Shown: positions 45,749 to 57,199 of the stretch, in pieces
Numbering within the stretch: position 1 is the first letter of the stretch
Layout: the number at the start of each line of letters is the position of its first letter
Assembly: GCA_018127085.1 (NCBI GenBank)
Contig: CM030729.1
Span: 310,001 to 374,000 of the forward strand
Source of the DNA: Pneumocystis sp. 'macacae'
Taxonomy: Eukaryota; Ascomycota; Pneumocystomycetes; Pneumocystales; Pneumocystaceae
Length of the DNA stretch: 64,000 nt
Direction: 5' to 3'
Notes under the pieces: model-generated
Databases searched by the model: none
What the model was told of the DNA's origin: nothing
Seen by the model: the letters and a program-made list of their open reading frames with translations, nothing else
Position numbers and translations under genes: made by a program

Positions 45749-47728
45749 ATGGCGAATAGTGATAAAAAATTAACGTTCAGATTGGCAAGAGTACTGTATG
45801 ATTTTAATGGTGAAAAGGAATATAACGAGCTTTCTTTAACAGCTGGTGAATATGTCATTGTTGATGATATTGGAAATGATGATATATGGGCTTTTGCATC
45901 TTTGAAGCGGGATCCTACGCAAAAGGGTTTGGTTCCTCAGGAATATCTTATTGTAGGACAATTTATGTTGTTGAAATAAAGATTTATTTTATGTTTTTAT
46001 TTAGTATCTGATGGATTCATCTTCTGAAATATTCGAATCGGGTTCTGAGAGTATCGATATGATGAGTTTTATGGAAATTGTTCCAAAATCTATAGTAACT
46101 GAATCACTCCAAGAAAATACTCTAGATAAAGATTCTTCAAATACTTTTACTCTTGGAAATGGGAGCGAGTCTGAATATTTATATCAATCTTATTCTGATT
46201 TTAAAACTTATATACCTTTGCAACCATGTTTTGTGCGGAAAACATTGAACAAATTACTTACTTTTGCTGCCAGTACAGAAGATTTTTTGATATCTAGCTC
46301 TTTGAGTTCTTTAGACTGTATAAAGAATCTTCAAAGGAAATATGTAACTGAGGCTGATATACATTATATAGAAGTAAGCTTTTTTATTTTAAAAAAATTT
46401 AATTGATTATAAGGATGGTCCTAAATGGAAAAGTAAAGTAGAAATATTTGATGTTTTTGTTCATGATCCGCAAAAGAAGGTCTTTTCTGGGTATTCGAAA
46501 GGTTATGTTACGTATAAGATTACATCATGCTTTCCTACAAATAAAAATAGTCTTGGTATTATTAAAATTACTGTGGAAAGACGTTATAGTCAATTTGAAT
46601 GGTTTCATAATAAACTTCTAAAAAAATATTCATTACTTGTATGGCCAAGGTTTCCTGAAAAACAGATAATGCGTAGATTTAATGATGAGTTTTTGGAAAG
46701 AAGAAGATCGAGTTTAGAAAGATATATAAGGCGAATAGTAAAGCATCCTGTTGCTAGATATTCTGGTATTTTATTTTATTTTCTATGTTTTTTGACTAAA
46801 GAATGAAAGATTTGTTAGCTACCTTTTTGACTTGTGAGGATTCTCTTGAATTTGCAGAAAAAATGAGAGAACATGATAATGATTTGATTGTCGGCCAACG
46901 GTTCTTTGAAAATGTTTATCATCCTGACTTTAATGTGGATGAAGGGTTTGTGTTTATGTTTTATTTTTGGAAAAATATTAAATTAATTTTTAGGGATGCG
47001 CCTATACTGTTTGCATTTTCATGTTATATTAATTCTTTAGATCGCTATGTTCCTTCTATAATTAATAGTTTTAGAAACTTAAGATATTCTGTGCATACAG
47101 GGGCAGATAAATTAAAAATATTTGGGCAAAATATTCTTAAATTAGTATCTAAATGTAGCTTTTCTGGGACTGATCATAACGATTTAAATTCTAAAAATAT
47201 TTGGTGTCATAAAGATGTGTGTTTAAGTTGTGAAAGATTAACAAATATGTTGAAAATAACTTCCGATGCTTTGATTTCTTGTTCAAGTGTTTGTAAACTT
47301 TGGGCAATTAAGCATTCTGAAAAAATTGATGTCCAATTGAATGAATGGAAACAACCTGCAAAAGATACTACATCATTATGTAAAATTTATTTAGCTACTT
47401 TAAAAAAGTATTTATATGCTGATAAAATTGATCCTTTACATGATGTATCTAACTTTCATTTATTGTTTGTATTAATGTGTTTTAGAACAAATCTTTTGAA
47501 GAATTGAGACAGCGTTGTGATACTATCTTTAATATTATAATGGCTGAAATAGATCGAATACATGAAGAAAAGATTGAATCTTTTAAAGTTATAGCTATGG
47601 ACTTATTGGATCAAGAAATTTTGCTTCAAAAGAAGGTCTTTACATTACTATTTTTATTTTTTTTATTTATTTTTTAGAAACTTGAAATACTTGAAAATGC
47701 ACGCTCTGTATTTGACCATAGAGAATAA
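45749..47728 (+). CDS. SH3-PX-BAR sorting nexin (SNX9/18/33-like)
   Basis: The domain order is that of the SNX9 group, which couples membrane curvature to endocytosis and actin. The SH3 domain is at the N-terminus (ARVLYDFNGEKEYNELSLTA then WAFASLKRDPTQKGLVPQEY, 45770-45960). A Ser/Asp-rich linker follows (46010-46370). The PX domain begins at 46440 with DVFVHDPQKK and includes ERRYSQFEWFHNKLLKKYSL, FPEKQIMRRFNDEFLERRRS and SLERYIRRIVKHPV; the RRYSxF and PPLPEK-like elements contact PI3P. The BAR region extends from about 46830 (FLTCEDSLEFAE) to LQKKKLEILENARSVFDHRE, stop at 47726-47728, with Cys residues (CHKDVCLSCERL) unusual for a BAR helix. Five introns. The fungal role is not established. 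Confidence 0.82.
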
Positions 47729-49784
47729 TATTGGATTTTAAAAGGATTTTATAATTAATAATGAATTATTTTGAAGTATATATTTTTAAGCTTATTAAAC
47801 GAGAAATTGGTTAATTATGAGTTTCAAAGTTATTTTTTAAAATGTTGAATAAGAAAACTAATATTAGTAGAATAATAATGTTTTGTTTCATTCAAATTAT
47901 GAAATGGATTAAAGTTTTATATTAAATATATTAAAAAATTATTACTGAAGTATTTATGAGGATTTAAAATGGCTTTACTATAATATTTTTTGTTGTTTTT
48001 ATAGCTTATATTATTTAAATAATGATTTATTTATATTAATATTTCTTTAGAAAGTTTTATTTTAAGTAAATTATTTGTTTGTAAATATGGATCATAACTA
48101 GATGTATTTCAAAGTGTTGTATGTTTGCTATTTTATAATATTAATTATAGAGTTTTTATGTTTTATTGAAATTATTAATTGTATTTTTTTTTAAATTTCT
48201 AATATTGAATTGTTTTTGAAATGTATTTTTAAAGTACATTTGTTTCTAATTTTTGATAATTATATATGAATTTTTGAAAGTAATGATTGAAAATTTTAGA
48301 TATTTTGTGGAAAAGTGTTTTAAAAAATTGTTCTTGTTTTTATAAGTTAATTGTATTTTTATAATAATTAAATGTTTGATGTAATTTAATTTATTGTTTG
48401 AATTATGTAAATTCTTGCTTTAAATGAATTATTAAATATTGTTTAAGCTTTTAAAATGATCATAAATGTATCAGATATTGTTATTAGCATTTATGTATAA
48501 AAATTACTATGTATTTCTATGCTCTTGATTATTTATAATTTAAATTTATTGTGAATTCTATTTTTTAAATAAACGGGTTATTTACAAATGATTGAAGATG
48601 AATTTATTATTATTGTATTTTTTGGATACTTTGGTGTTGGTATTAGAATAATTATATATTTTTTTTTATAAAATATAAAATTTTTGGTATAAATAATTTT
48701 ATTAAAATCTGTGAATTTTAGTAATATGATTTAATATTTTTAGAAAAATTATGTTTTCAATCTTGTAAAATATTATGAATTTTTTTATATGATAAATTTT
48801 ATTGAAACTTAATAAATAGATCTTTGGTTTTTATTGCTTAATGTTTGTTTTTACATCACAAATAATTTACTAAGACTTAATTTGTCACTTGTGGTTTGTT
48901 GAATTCAAAGTTCTTGTTTATTATAAGAAGGAAATTATTATTGGTATGTAAATTTATTTTCAAATTTATGTATAGAATATTAAATTTTATTTGTTATTTT
49001 TTATGAATATATTGTTTTTTTATTTAAAACTCATTTAAAGTTTTTTATTATTTTAGATTCATTTATTTGTGAATATTTTATTAAAAAAAGATGTTTTATT
49101 GCTTAATATTATTTATTTTAAACATTAAAATATAACTATCTTTTTTTGTAAAGATGTTTTATTTCTTTTTTATATATTTATTTTTATTAACTTCGCGAAT
49201 CTTTTTATTTAGAATAAATGTTTTTTTTAAAAATTGATATTTTTGGTTATATAATATGTTTTGTATATATAACTGATTGGACTGAAAATACTAGATTAAG
49301 ATTTTTAAAAAGTACATTTTTATATTATTAAATAATTTTGTAAATTAAATTTTTTAGGAAATTTATAAGTTAAATTGTTTGAAAAAAAAGAAAAATTATA
49401 ATTTTGTATAAATCTGCCAATAGTCTTTAATTTTTAAAAACTCTATATTATGTATTATATATATACATATATATGTATGTTGTATTTATGATTAATGCTA
49501 GAAGTCCTTAAATTGATAATTTTGTTCATAGTTGAGTTTTTTGCTTAAATAGATTTTGTAGAAGTAAAAGATATACTTTGATATTTAAATTACTTTTTTC
49601 GAAAAATACAAATATGATTTGATTCTTTCAAAGAACATCTTTTCATAACATTTAAAAAATAAATTGTTTTTTATGAATTTAAATGATTTTTTTATCTTGA
49701 TAATAGTAACGTAATATTATCGATAAATATCTTTGTATGTTCAAAAAATCATATAATTTAAAAAAAAGACAATAGATAGTGGTA
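47729..49784. other. 2-kb gene-free, extremely AT-rich stretch
   Basis: This is the longest gap in the window. G and C are rare; my count of the line 48721-48780 is 8 of 60. T outnumbers A on the plus strand for much of it (many TTTATT, TTTTTTA and TATATATATA words, e.g. 49457-49480). No open frame longer than a few dozen codons has coding character, and I see no tRNA-like or repeated block. It could be an ordinary intergenic region, an origin-type or centromere-type AT-rich region, or hold an RNA that I cannot recognise. Confidence 0.6.
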
Positions 49785-51289
49785 ATGAATCTAAAGTTTA
49801 ATTTTTTTAGGGTTTTTGTTTCAATTTTTCTTGTTTTTATCTTTTTTTTTATTTTTTTATATTTTGAAATTATGATTTTTCTAGACTCTTGGGATAGTTT
49901 TTATTCACTCAATTTATATAACAAACCTGAGTTATTTACTCTGAAGCATATTCTTTCATTTGGGACAGATGAAGAGGTTCATAAATATCGCTTTTTGAAT
50001 GTTAAAAAGTTGTCCACACTTGATTTATTTTCATATAAACATTCTCTCAGAATTATGAAAAAATCCATGAAGATTAGACGTTTGGCACACCAATCGAGAT
50101 ATCATTATCGCAAGCACTTTTTATTCTATCAGAATGAAGGATTACTTATGCTGAATTTAAAATGGATTTCGGAGGATGTAGATATTCCTGATATTGAAGA
50201 TAAGCAGACTGTTATTAATATGGCAGAAATTGCGAATAATGCTTATATTGATATTCCAAAGACAAGTGATTGGATAGATGTTGGTAGTGGAATAGATGTA
50301 TTAAATGATGATTTCTGGGACAAAAATGCTCTTCATGGTCATATTTTTACTGATAATCAAAATAAGACTGTAATTATTGCGTTAAAAGGAACAAGTCCGG
50401 AACTTTTTGGACTTCATGACATAAGTACAGGTACAAAGGATAAGATTAATGTGAATGAATTGTTGCATCTTCCTTTGTGATTAATAAGGTTAGGATAATT
50501 TACTTTTTTCTTGCTGCTGCGGTCGAGTATCTTGGACATGGACGCCAGTTTGCGATTGTTTTAATAGCTCTTATTCTTGTGATCAGAAATGTCTTGAAAA
50601 AGAGCTTTTGGGTGAATCTCATTATTATAATATCGCTTTGGTGAGTTTTTTTTAAAAAAACTTGAGTTTATGTTTTTATGAAAGAATATTTACTACAATG
50701 TTTCCAGTGTTTATCCTAATTCGAATGTATGGATGGTTGGGCATTCATTAGGTGGTGCATTGTCTTCTTTAGTTGGCTTGACATTTGGTCTTCCAACAGT
50801 TACGTTTGAAGCACCTGGAGAAAAATTGGCTGCAAAGCGTTTACATTTGCCTCTTCCTCCGGGACTTCCTGATGATGAGTCTTATGTATGGCATTTTGGA
50901 CATACAGCAGATCCTATTTTTATGGGTACGTGTAATGTAAATATTTCTAATTTTGAATGAAATGTGTTTGATTGTTATAATATAAGGGACCAACTTCTAC
51001 ATGTTGGTATGGCGGATACGCAATGGAGACACGTTGTCGTAGTGGTCTTTCGTGTATTTATGATATCGTTAGCGATAAAGGGTGGAGAGTGGCAATTGGT
51101 ACACATCGAATTAAACAAGTGATTGATATAATTAAAGATTATGAAAATGTTGCTAAATGTGTTTCACAAAAAGATTGTGTAGATTGTCTTGACTGGAATT
51201 TTTACGTATGTTTTATCTAAATAAGTTAAGTAATAAACTCGTATTAGGATAATACTACTGATAATAAGATTATTAAATATTTAAAATAA
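49785..51289 (+). CDS. ATG15: Autophagic-body lipase Atg15
   Basis: This is a vacuolar phospholipase delivered through the ER and multivesicular bodies; it breaks down autophagic-body membranes. A single N-terminal membrane anchor is evident ([17 protein letters not shown]). The lumenal part has [24 protein letters not shown] sequence, [19 protein letters not shown], and [14 protein letters not shown] (oxyanion region). An intron at about 50447-50491 leads to [20 protein letters not shown] and [12 protein letters not shown]. The nucleophile motif is [11 protein letters not shown] (about 50738). The acid/His part includes [33 protein letters not shown] and [10 protein letters not shown]. The last exon, after an intron at about 51206-51247, ends [13 protein letters not shown] with stop at 51287-51289. 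Catalytic Ser, Asp and His are all present. Confidence 0.93.
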
Positions 51290-51893
51290 TTTTATATTAA
51301 TAGAGGTATATATAATTTTTTAGTCTATTTTTCTATTAAAAAAATAATTTAGATGGTTATCTATTTTTTAATTTAAATTATTATTTTTATTACACTAATA
51401 TTTAAAAATATATCTCTTAAAATATTTCTATTTTTTTAGCACGGTGTAGATATTAATCTTTGAAAGATGAATAGGTTATTGTATTATCAAACATAATATG
51501 GTGGAATAACTTTTACCAGTCTTAAACAAAAAACATGTTTTTAAATAAAACACTATAATGTTTTATTAATTCTGGAACTTGTATTTTATCTATGAAGAAA
51601 TGAGTGTTTTAATTATTTATTAAGAATATAAGTGTTATTAGAGATAGCGAAAATATGATCTAACGACACATCTGTGATCGATATTATAAATTTTGATTGC
51701 GTTATATGTATAACGAGTTTTTCTTCGATACTAATAAAATATTCTGATTTGATTTTAAGGTTTTTATCGTTTATGAACATTAGTGTTTTTTTTACTTTGT
51801 AAATGCTTAAAAAAGATCAATGTTTTAGAGATAGAATTAAGTTTTTTGGAGTAAATTGCAAGATTAAAACTATATTTTGGTTAGGTATTATTT
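51290..51893. promoter_or_regulatory. Gap between ATG15 and CWC24
   Basis: This 604-bp AT-rich stretch holds the ATG15 3' end and the CWC24 promoter. Poly-T and ATTTAAA runs dominate (51300-51440). No gene or repeat of note. Confidence 0.45.
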
Positions 51894-52688
51894 ATGGAAC
51901 CTGTTGTTTTTTTTAGAAAAGGACGTGCAAAGAATGTAAGGAGACGTGAAGATGATTCTGAGTCTGAGGATGAAACTGTTATAAAATCCAAGAAGGTTAG
52001 TGTTCGTTCAAAGCAATCTGTAGCAGTTCAAATGAGCGACTTTTCTACTCATCCTTTATCTGATACTCCGAATATTTCTTCTAATAGCATAGTTGATTCA
52101 GTGAATGTATCTTCTAATCTTACTGCAAATTCAGATTGTGTTGCTACTCGTCCTGGACCTGTTCAGGCAAGACATGTAGTTCCAACAACGTTTATTGATT
52201 ATGCACCGGATGTTTGCAAAGATTATAAGCAGACTGGGTTTTGTGGCTTTGGTGATTCATGTAAATTTCTTCATGATCGGGAGGACTACAAGGCTGGATG
52301 GCAACTTGATCGTGAATGGGAAGAAGTTCAACACAAAAAACGTATAGCAATGCTTCATTCAAAAGAATTGGACAATCATTCTGAAGATTCTTCTAGTGAT
52401 AAAGATGATATTCCTTTTGCATGTTTTATTTGTAGAAAAGAATATGTTCAACCTATTGTTACAAAATGTGGTCATTATTTTTGTGAATCTTGTGCAATTA
52501 AGCGCTACAGAAAAAACCCTAATTGTATTATTTGTGGCGCTGGGACCTCTGGTATTTTTAATGCTGCTAAAAAGCTTCAGGTATTTCTTATATTTTTCTT
52601 TTTTGTATTTTAATTTGAAATATAGGAAAAGCTTTCTAAGAAAAAAGCATCATCTCATCAACATTCTTCTTCATGTTCCGATTCATAA
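51894..52688 (+). CDS. CWC24: Cwc24/RNF113A splicing factor with CCCH and RING fingers
   Basis: This spliceosome protein holds the 5' splice site before the first step; human RNF113A also works as a ubiquitin ligase in alkylation repair. From MEPVVFFRKGRAKNVRRRED, a charged Ser-rich region leads to a CCCH zinc finger (YAPDVCKDYKQTGFCGFGDS followed by CKFLHDRED), the linker 'YKAGWQLDREWEEVQ', and a RING finger (CFICRKEYVQPIVTKCGHYF, CESCAIKRYRKNPNCIICGA). These match the family ligand for ligand. An intron at about 52580-52624 joins KKLQ to EKLSKKKASSHQHSSS, stop at 52686-52688. Length is normal for fungi. It gains interest because almost every gene here needs splicing of very short introns. 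Confidence 0.94.
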
Positions 52689-53135
52689 TATTATTGCAAA
52701 TTTTCTTTTTTTTTAACTTCTATCTCTTTTTTATATCCTCGTTCCTTTTTATATTCTTTTTTATTGTTCTAGCTTCATCAGAAAAACAAATAAATGTATA
52801 ATTTTTCTTTTTCATGCTGTTTGCATACATTTATTCTTTTGTTTGTGTATTTCTTTTCTTTTTGTTACTTTGAGATATCGCTGATTTTTAAAACCAAAAT
52901 TTTTGGTTGATGGATTTATGGTCCATATATTACGAATATGTTGATATCTTAGGAGTATACGGGGTTTAATTGGTTATATCTTGAGAATAGCTATTTGTAT
53001 TTATAGATAGGAAAGTTGAAGACGTTTTTTAGTAAAAATTTGGTATAAAACCGAGTATTTGTAAAGGGTGAAGAAGACTTTTGGTGCGTATATATGCCAT
53101 TTATATAAGGTTAGAAGAGATAATTTGTATTAGAA
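52689..53135. promoter_or_regulatory. Gap between CWC24 and PSY2
   Basis: This 447-bp stretch starts with a T/C-rich part (52690-52870, plus strand) that resembles a 3' end region, then turns to AT-rich DNA before the next start codon. No gene seen. Confidence 0.45.
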
Positions 53136-56100
53136 ATGCTATTAGAAGTGTTAAAAGATGTTAAAATTCCAAAATTACCGCGCAGAGTCAAGGTTTATGA
53201 AATGCGTGATGATAACTGGCATGATTGTGGGACAGGGTATTGTACAGCAGTAATTGAGAATGAGGTTTTTCAAATAATTCTTTTAATATTTTGAGGGTTT
53301 ATTTGTGTATAGATGGATGGTTATTTTGTGGTTAAATCAGAAACGAATATAGAAGAAGTATTATTGAGAAGTAGAATTGTCTCTGAAGATTTATATCAAA
53401 TACAGCAAAGTAAATTGATTTTTCATTATTCATGTATAATGTTTAATGCATTATTAGAAACGTTGATTGTGTGGCAAGAATTAGATGGAACCGATATTGC
53501 ACTAAGTTTTCAAGAGGTAGATGGATGTGATGAGATGTGGTATCTTCCTGACTGTGGCCGTCAAGAGTCTTTTTGTGCTCTTTTCGGTGGTTTGCTTGAA
53601 AATATATATTAATTAGTTTATTAGGAATTTTTTAAATGATGTTAGGAAAACGCTGTTAGCTACTTCTGGTATTTAATTTCTTTTTGGTATGTTCTAAATA
53701 TCTTAGAGGCGTTAAAACCGTTGGATTTAGAATCTCAGATAGATGATCATGTAGGTAAGATGTCTTTGTTTTTGTTATTTTCTCCTTATTTCAAGATGAA
53801 TTTTTTTCTGACGATATTATTAAACAAAATCCATCAAGTCCTGTGATTTTGCCGGCACCTGAGCTTTCAAATCTTCCGGAGATTGATGCAATAGTTTTGA
53901 AAGCAAACCAAACAACTTTCGGGAAAGAAAGTTTGGCAAAGTTTGTTTTGAATGAAGTATATGTTGTAATGATAGATGAATATATTGTTTTAAATTGTTA
54001 TAGAATTATGTACAGCGACTTGTTTCGCTTTTAGACGTTTGTGAGGATTTGGAAATTTTGAATGATTTGCATCTACTTTGTTCTATCATGAAAAACATAA
54101 GTTTGTATACCTGGATTTTTATGGAGTCTATCTAACAAGATTAGTTCTTGTCAACGATGCAGCAATTATTGAATATATTTTGAGAGATGATATTATTTTG
54201 GGCGTGGTTGGTATTCTTGAATGTGAATGATTCCTTCGAGAAATTATTTCTTTATTTATTTCTAATTTTTATAGATGATCCTGAATTTACTACGTACAAA
54301 GCGAATTATCGTGAATATTTATCTGATACATCGAAGTTTAAACAAGTAGTTGATATTAAAAATCTAGAGATACGGAACAAAATTCATCAAACATTTCGTT
54401 TGCAATATTTGAAAGATGTCGTTCTTGTTAGAGTTGTAGATGATTTAACATTTTCTATTCTTAATACATTAATATTTTTTAATCAAGTCGATATTGTTCA
54501 GCATTTCCAACATAATGATGAGTTCCTTAAAGAGCTTTTTGGACTTTTTAAAGACGATTCTGTTGAATTGAAACGTAAGTTTGATGCTGTTATTTTTATT
54601 AATCAAATCTGTAATGTTGGAAAAACACTTCAAAGCGCTTCACGGATATCTTTGTATACAACTCTTATAGCTAATAGTTTATTTGATGTTGTTCGTTTTG
54701 CACTTTATTCTGAATCTTCAATATGTATAGCAGGTGCGGAAATATTAATGGCAATTATTGAATATGATCCTTCACTTGTACGGTCGTTTATTTTAGATCA
54801 AGTCAACATAAATGATAAGTCTCTTTTAGATATTTTAATTGATTTACTTCATTATGAATCTGATCTTGGTATTAAAGTTCAGATATATGAAACAATTAGA
54901 ATTTTGATGGATCCAACTTCTATTTCTCCTGATTTGATCTCAAAATCAGATGCATCTTTACAGAAATCTAACGGGTCTGATACTGATAAATTTCTACAAT
55001 TATTTTATGATAAGTCTGCTAAGTTTTTGTTTGAGCCTATCCTGAAATTAGATTTATCAACAAAAGGTGTGTTTATAACATATGAAAAGTATGGTTTTAA
55101 GTATATTTGTAGATATCAATTTTACATCATCTGCATTACTAATGCATTTATGTGAACTTTTATGTTTTTTCGTTAAAGTACATTCATTTCGTAGTAAATT
55201 TTTCGTTTTATCAACTAATATTTCATGCAAAATAGCTAGTTTATTTATGTTTCCAGAAAAATATATATGTCTTGGTGGGATTAAATCTCAGTTTATATTA
55301 TTGTATATAATTAATGTTTTAAGCTTCTTTACGGTACTTTAGAACATGTATTGGTCTTAATGATGAATTTTATAGTCGACATTTTATTAAACACAATTTA
55401 TTTAGTTCTATTCTTTCAGCTTATATAGAGACAAATTATCGTGATAATCTTTTAAGTTCTGCCTGTCTTGAATTTTTTGATGTTATACGAAAAGTATGAA
55501 ATTATGGTTTTGCTTTTTTTTTAAAAAAATGTTATAGGAAAATATGAAAACTATTGTTAATCATTTAATTGAAACTAATGGAGAGAGAATTAGAAGTTTA
55601 AATAATATCCCTATTTTTGATCAACTTATTAAAAAATATGAACAGTATCATGATAAATCTCATGAAAACGAGAATTCTAAGACTGAAGAGTAAGTTAAGA
55701 ATATCAAAGAAATATGTTATATTAATAATTACGAGTGCTGGACATACGTCTGTCGGTAGATGGTCGGATGCAAGACATGTTGATATTGAAGAGGAAAATT
55801 ATTTTAACACTTCTGATGATGAAGATAAGAATGATATAGGGAAATCAGATGATTTTTCAGAAAAGAAACTTGTAGATTATCCTGATGATGATATTGAAAT
55901 AAATGAAAAACTTGATTCAAGTAAGTTCATGATAATTTTGATGCATCATTAAAAATATAGGTAACTACCATATTTGTGATGATAATGTAGATTTTTTGTT
56001 ATCTTCTGATAAAATTGCCGAAAAACGACATCGAAATGAAGATGATGATTTGGGTTTATTAAGTCGTGCAAAACGGAATTCTGTTTTTGATATAAAATCT

Positions 56101-56175
56101 ACTTCACCCCAATCTAGTCCAAAAAAGATTTCTATTTCTATTGGGAATTTTAAAAAGGTTAAGCGCTCTGAGTAG
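53136..56175 (+). CDS. PSY2: Protein phosphatase 4 regulatory subunit 3 (Psy2/SMEK)
   Basis: Psy2 targets the PP4 catalytic subunit Pph3 to substrates such as gamma-H2A and checkpoint kinases. The ATG at 53136 gives LPRRVKVYEMRDDNWHDCGT and GYCTAVIENE, the EVH1/PH-like N-terminus. Across introns follow MDGYFVVKSETNIEEVLLRS, ETLIVWQELDGTDIALSFQE and 'LPAPELSNLPEIDAIVLK'. Armadillo-like helices include 'ILRDDIILGVVGILE', DDPEFTTYKANYREYL and 'FINQICNVGKTLQSASRI'. 'ACLEFFDVIRK' precedes the tail. The C-terminal tail is acidic and ends in a Ser/Lys stretch (KRHRNEDDDLGLLSRAKR, SIGNFKKVKRSE), stop at 56173-56175. The order matches SMEK proteins from yeast to human. About nine introns. Confidence 0.92.
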
Positions 56176-56298
56176 AATAATAGAATAGTAATAAGAGTTT
56201 TGTATATTATGTATGTTTATAAAGGGCCGGGCTTTGTATTTTATAAATAAATAGTTGATGTAAGATATTTTGCAATATTCTATATTGAACTGTTTTAA

Positions 56299-57093
56299 TT
56301 ATTGAGAAAATAAATCATATGCTTCATCATCTGATATAAATATCTCGTTTATATCTTTGGTATTTATCTCTTGTTTGATGTCCTGTTCTAAAGATTGCTT
56401 TTTTATACTATTGATTTTAATTGCTGGGTCTTTTTCTTTTTTCTCAGCAATGGTTTGTAATGGAAGATTCTAATAAAAATAATCAGTATTTCACTTTTAT
56501 TTGTTTTTCTTACTTTTTGAATTGTTAATTTTGTTTGTATAGGAGTATCCTGGTTATGTGTTATGTTAATTGTGCTAAGAAATGCATTAGTTTTCTCTGA
56601 TTTTTTTTTAAAAAATGCTAATTGCTTCGGTAATGATTGTTTTGGCTGTTGTTTTAATGATTTGCGTATATATGATGGTTTCTGTGGCACTATAGTGTTC
56701 TTTTCTGTTTTAATAATATTATGATTACGTTTGTATAGTGAAGAAATGTCTGTATAAGTAGTTCCTAAAGCGTCTTCAACTGAAACCAAATGGTGATCGA
56801 ATTCTATTTGGTCGCCTGAAACAACAGATTGTTTAGGCATAAACAAATCATCAACTAGAGCATTTTCTTCATCATAAAGCATTGCCCGGAAATTAAATCG
56901 ATGAAAATGAAGAAATCCATCTTTAAAGAAGATTAATTCATATCAAAATATAAAAAAAAGATTTACCATGCCAGCCTAGATAATATTAATTTGTTCTTTA
57001 TTTAAACATCTTCTTACGTTTCCTGACTTGATGTTTATTAGGTGTCCATAAACATTTAAAGCGGTCGACTGCTGCGGTATGTACGCGTTGCAT
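56299..57093 (-). CDS. DUF2439 protein of the ZGRF1/Dbl2/Mte1 type
   Basis: This is the N-terminal ZGRF1 domain on its own. Fission-yeast Dbl2 and budding-yeast Mte1 have this design and recruit the Fml1/Mph1 helicase to recombination intermediates. From the ATG at 57093: MQRVHTAAVDRFKCLWTPNK followed by HQVRKR. Two introns flank a 9-nt exon (WHG; about 56969-56977), then DGFLHFHRFNFRAMLYDEEN, DDLFMPKQSVVSGDQIEFD and HHLVSVEDAL. The W-x-DG-x-L, A-x-LYD-(E/D) and G-D-x-(I/L)E-F-(D/E) positions match the family. The rest is polar Lys/Gln-rich, ending SDDEAYDLFSQ with stop at 56299-56301. No helicase part is present. Role in recombination is inferred from the family. Confidence 0.72.
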
Positions 57094-57199
57094 AGTTCGG
57101 TATATGGTTTATGAGGTATGTTGTCATGAGTATTGCTAAGGTGATTTGGTTACCGTAGAAACGAATAAATAGACATTGAGAATATATGATTGATAGTGA

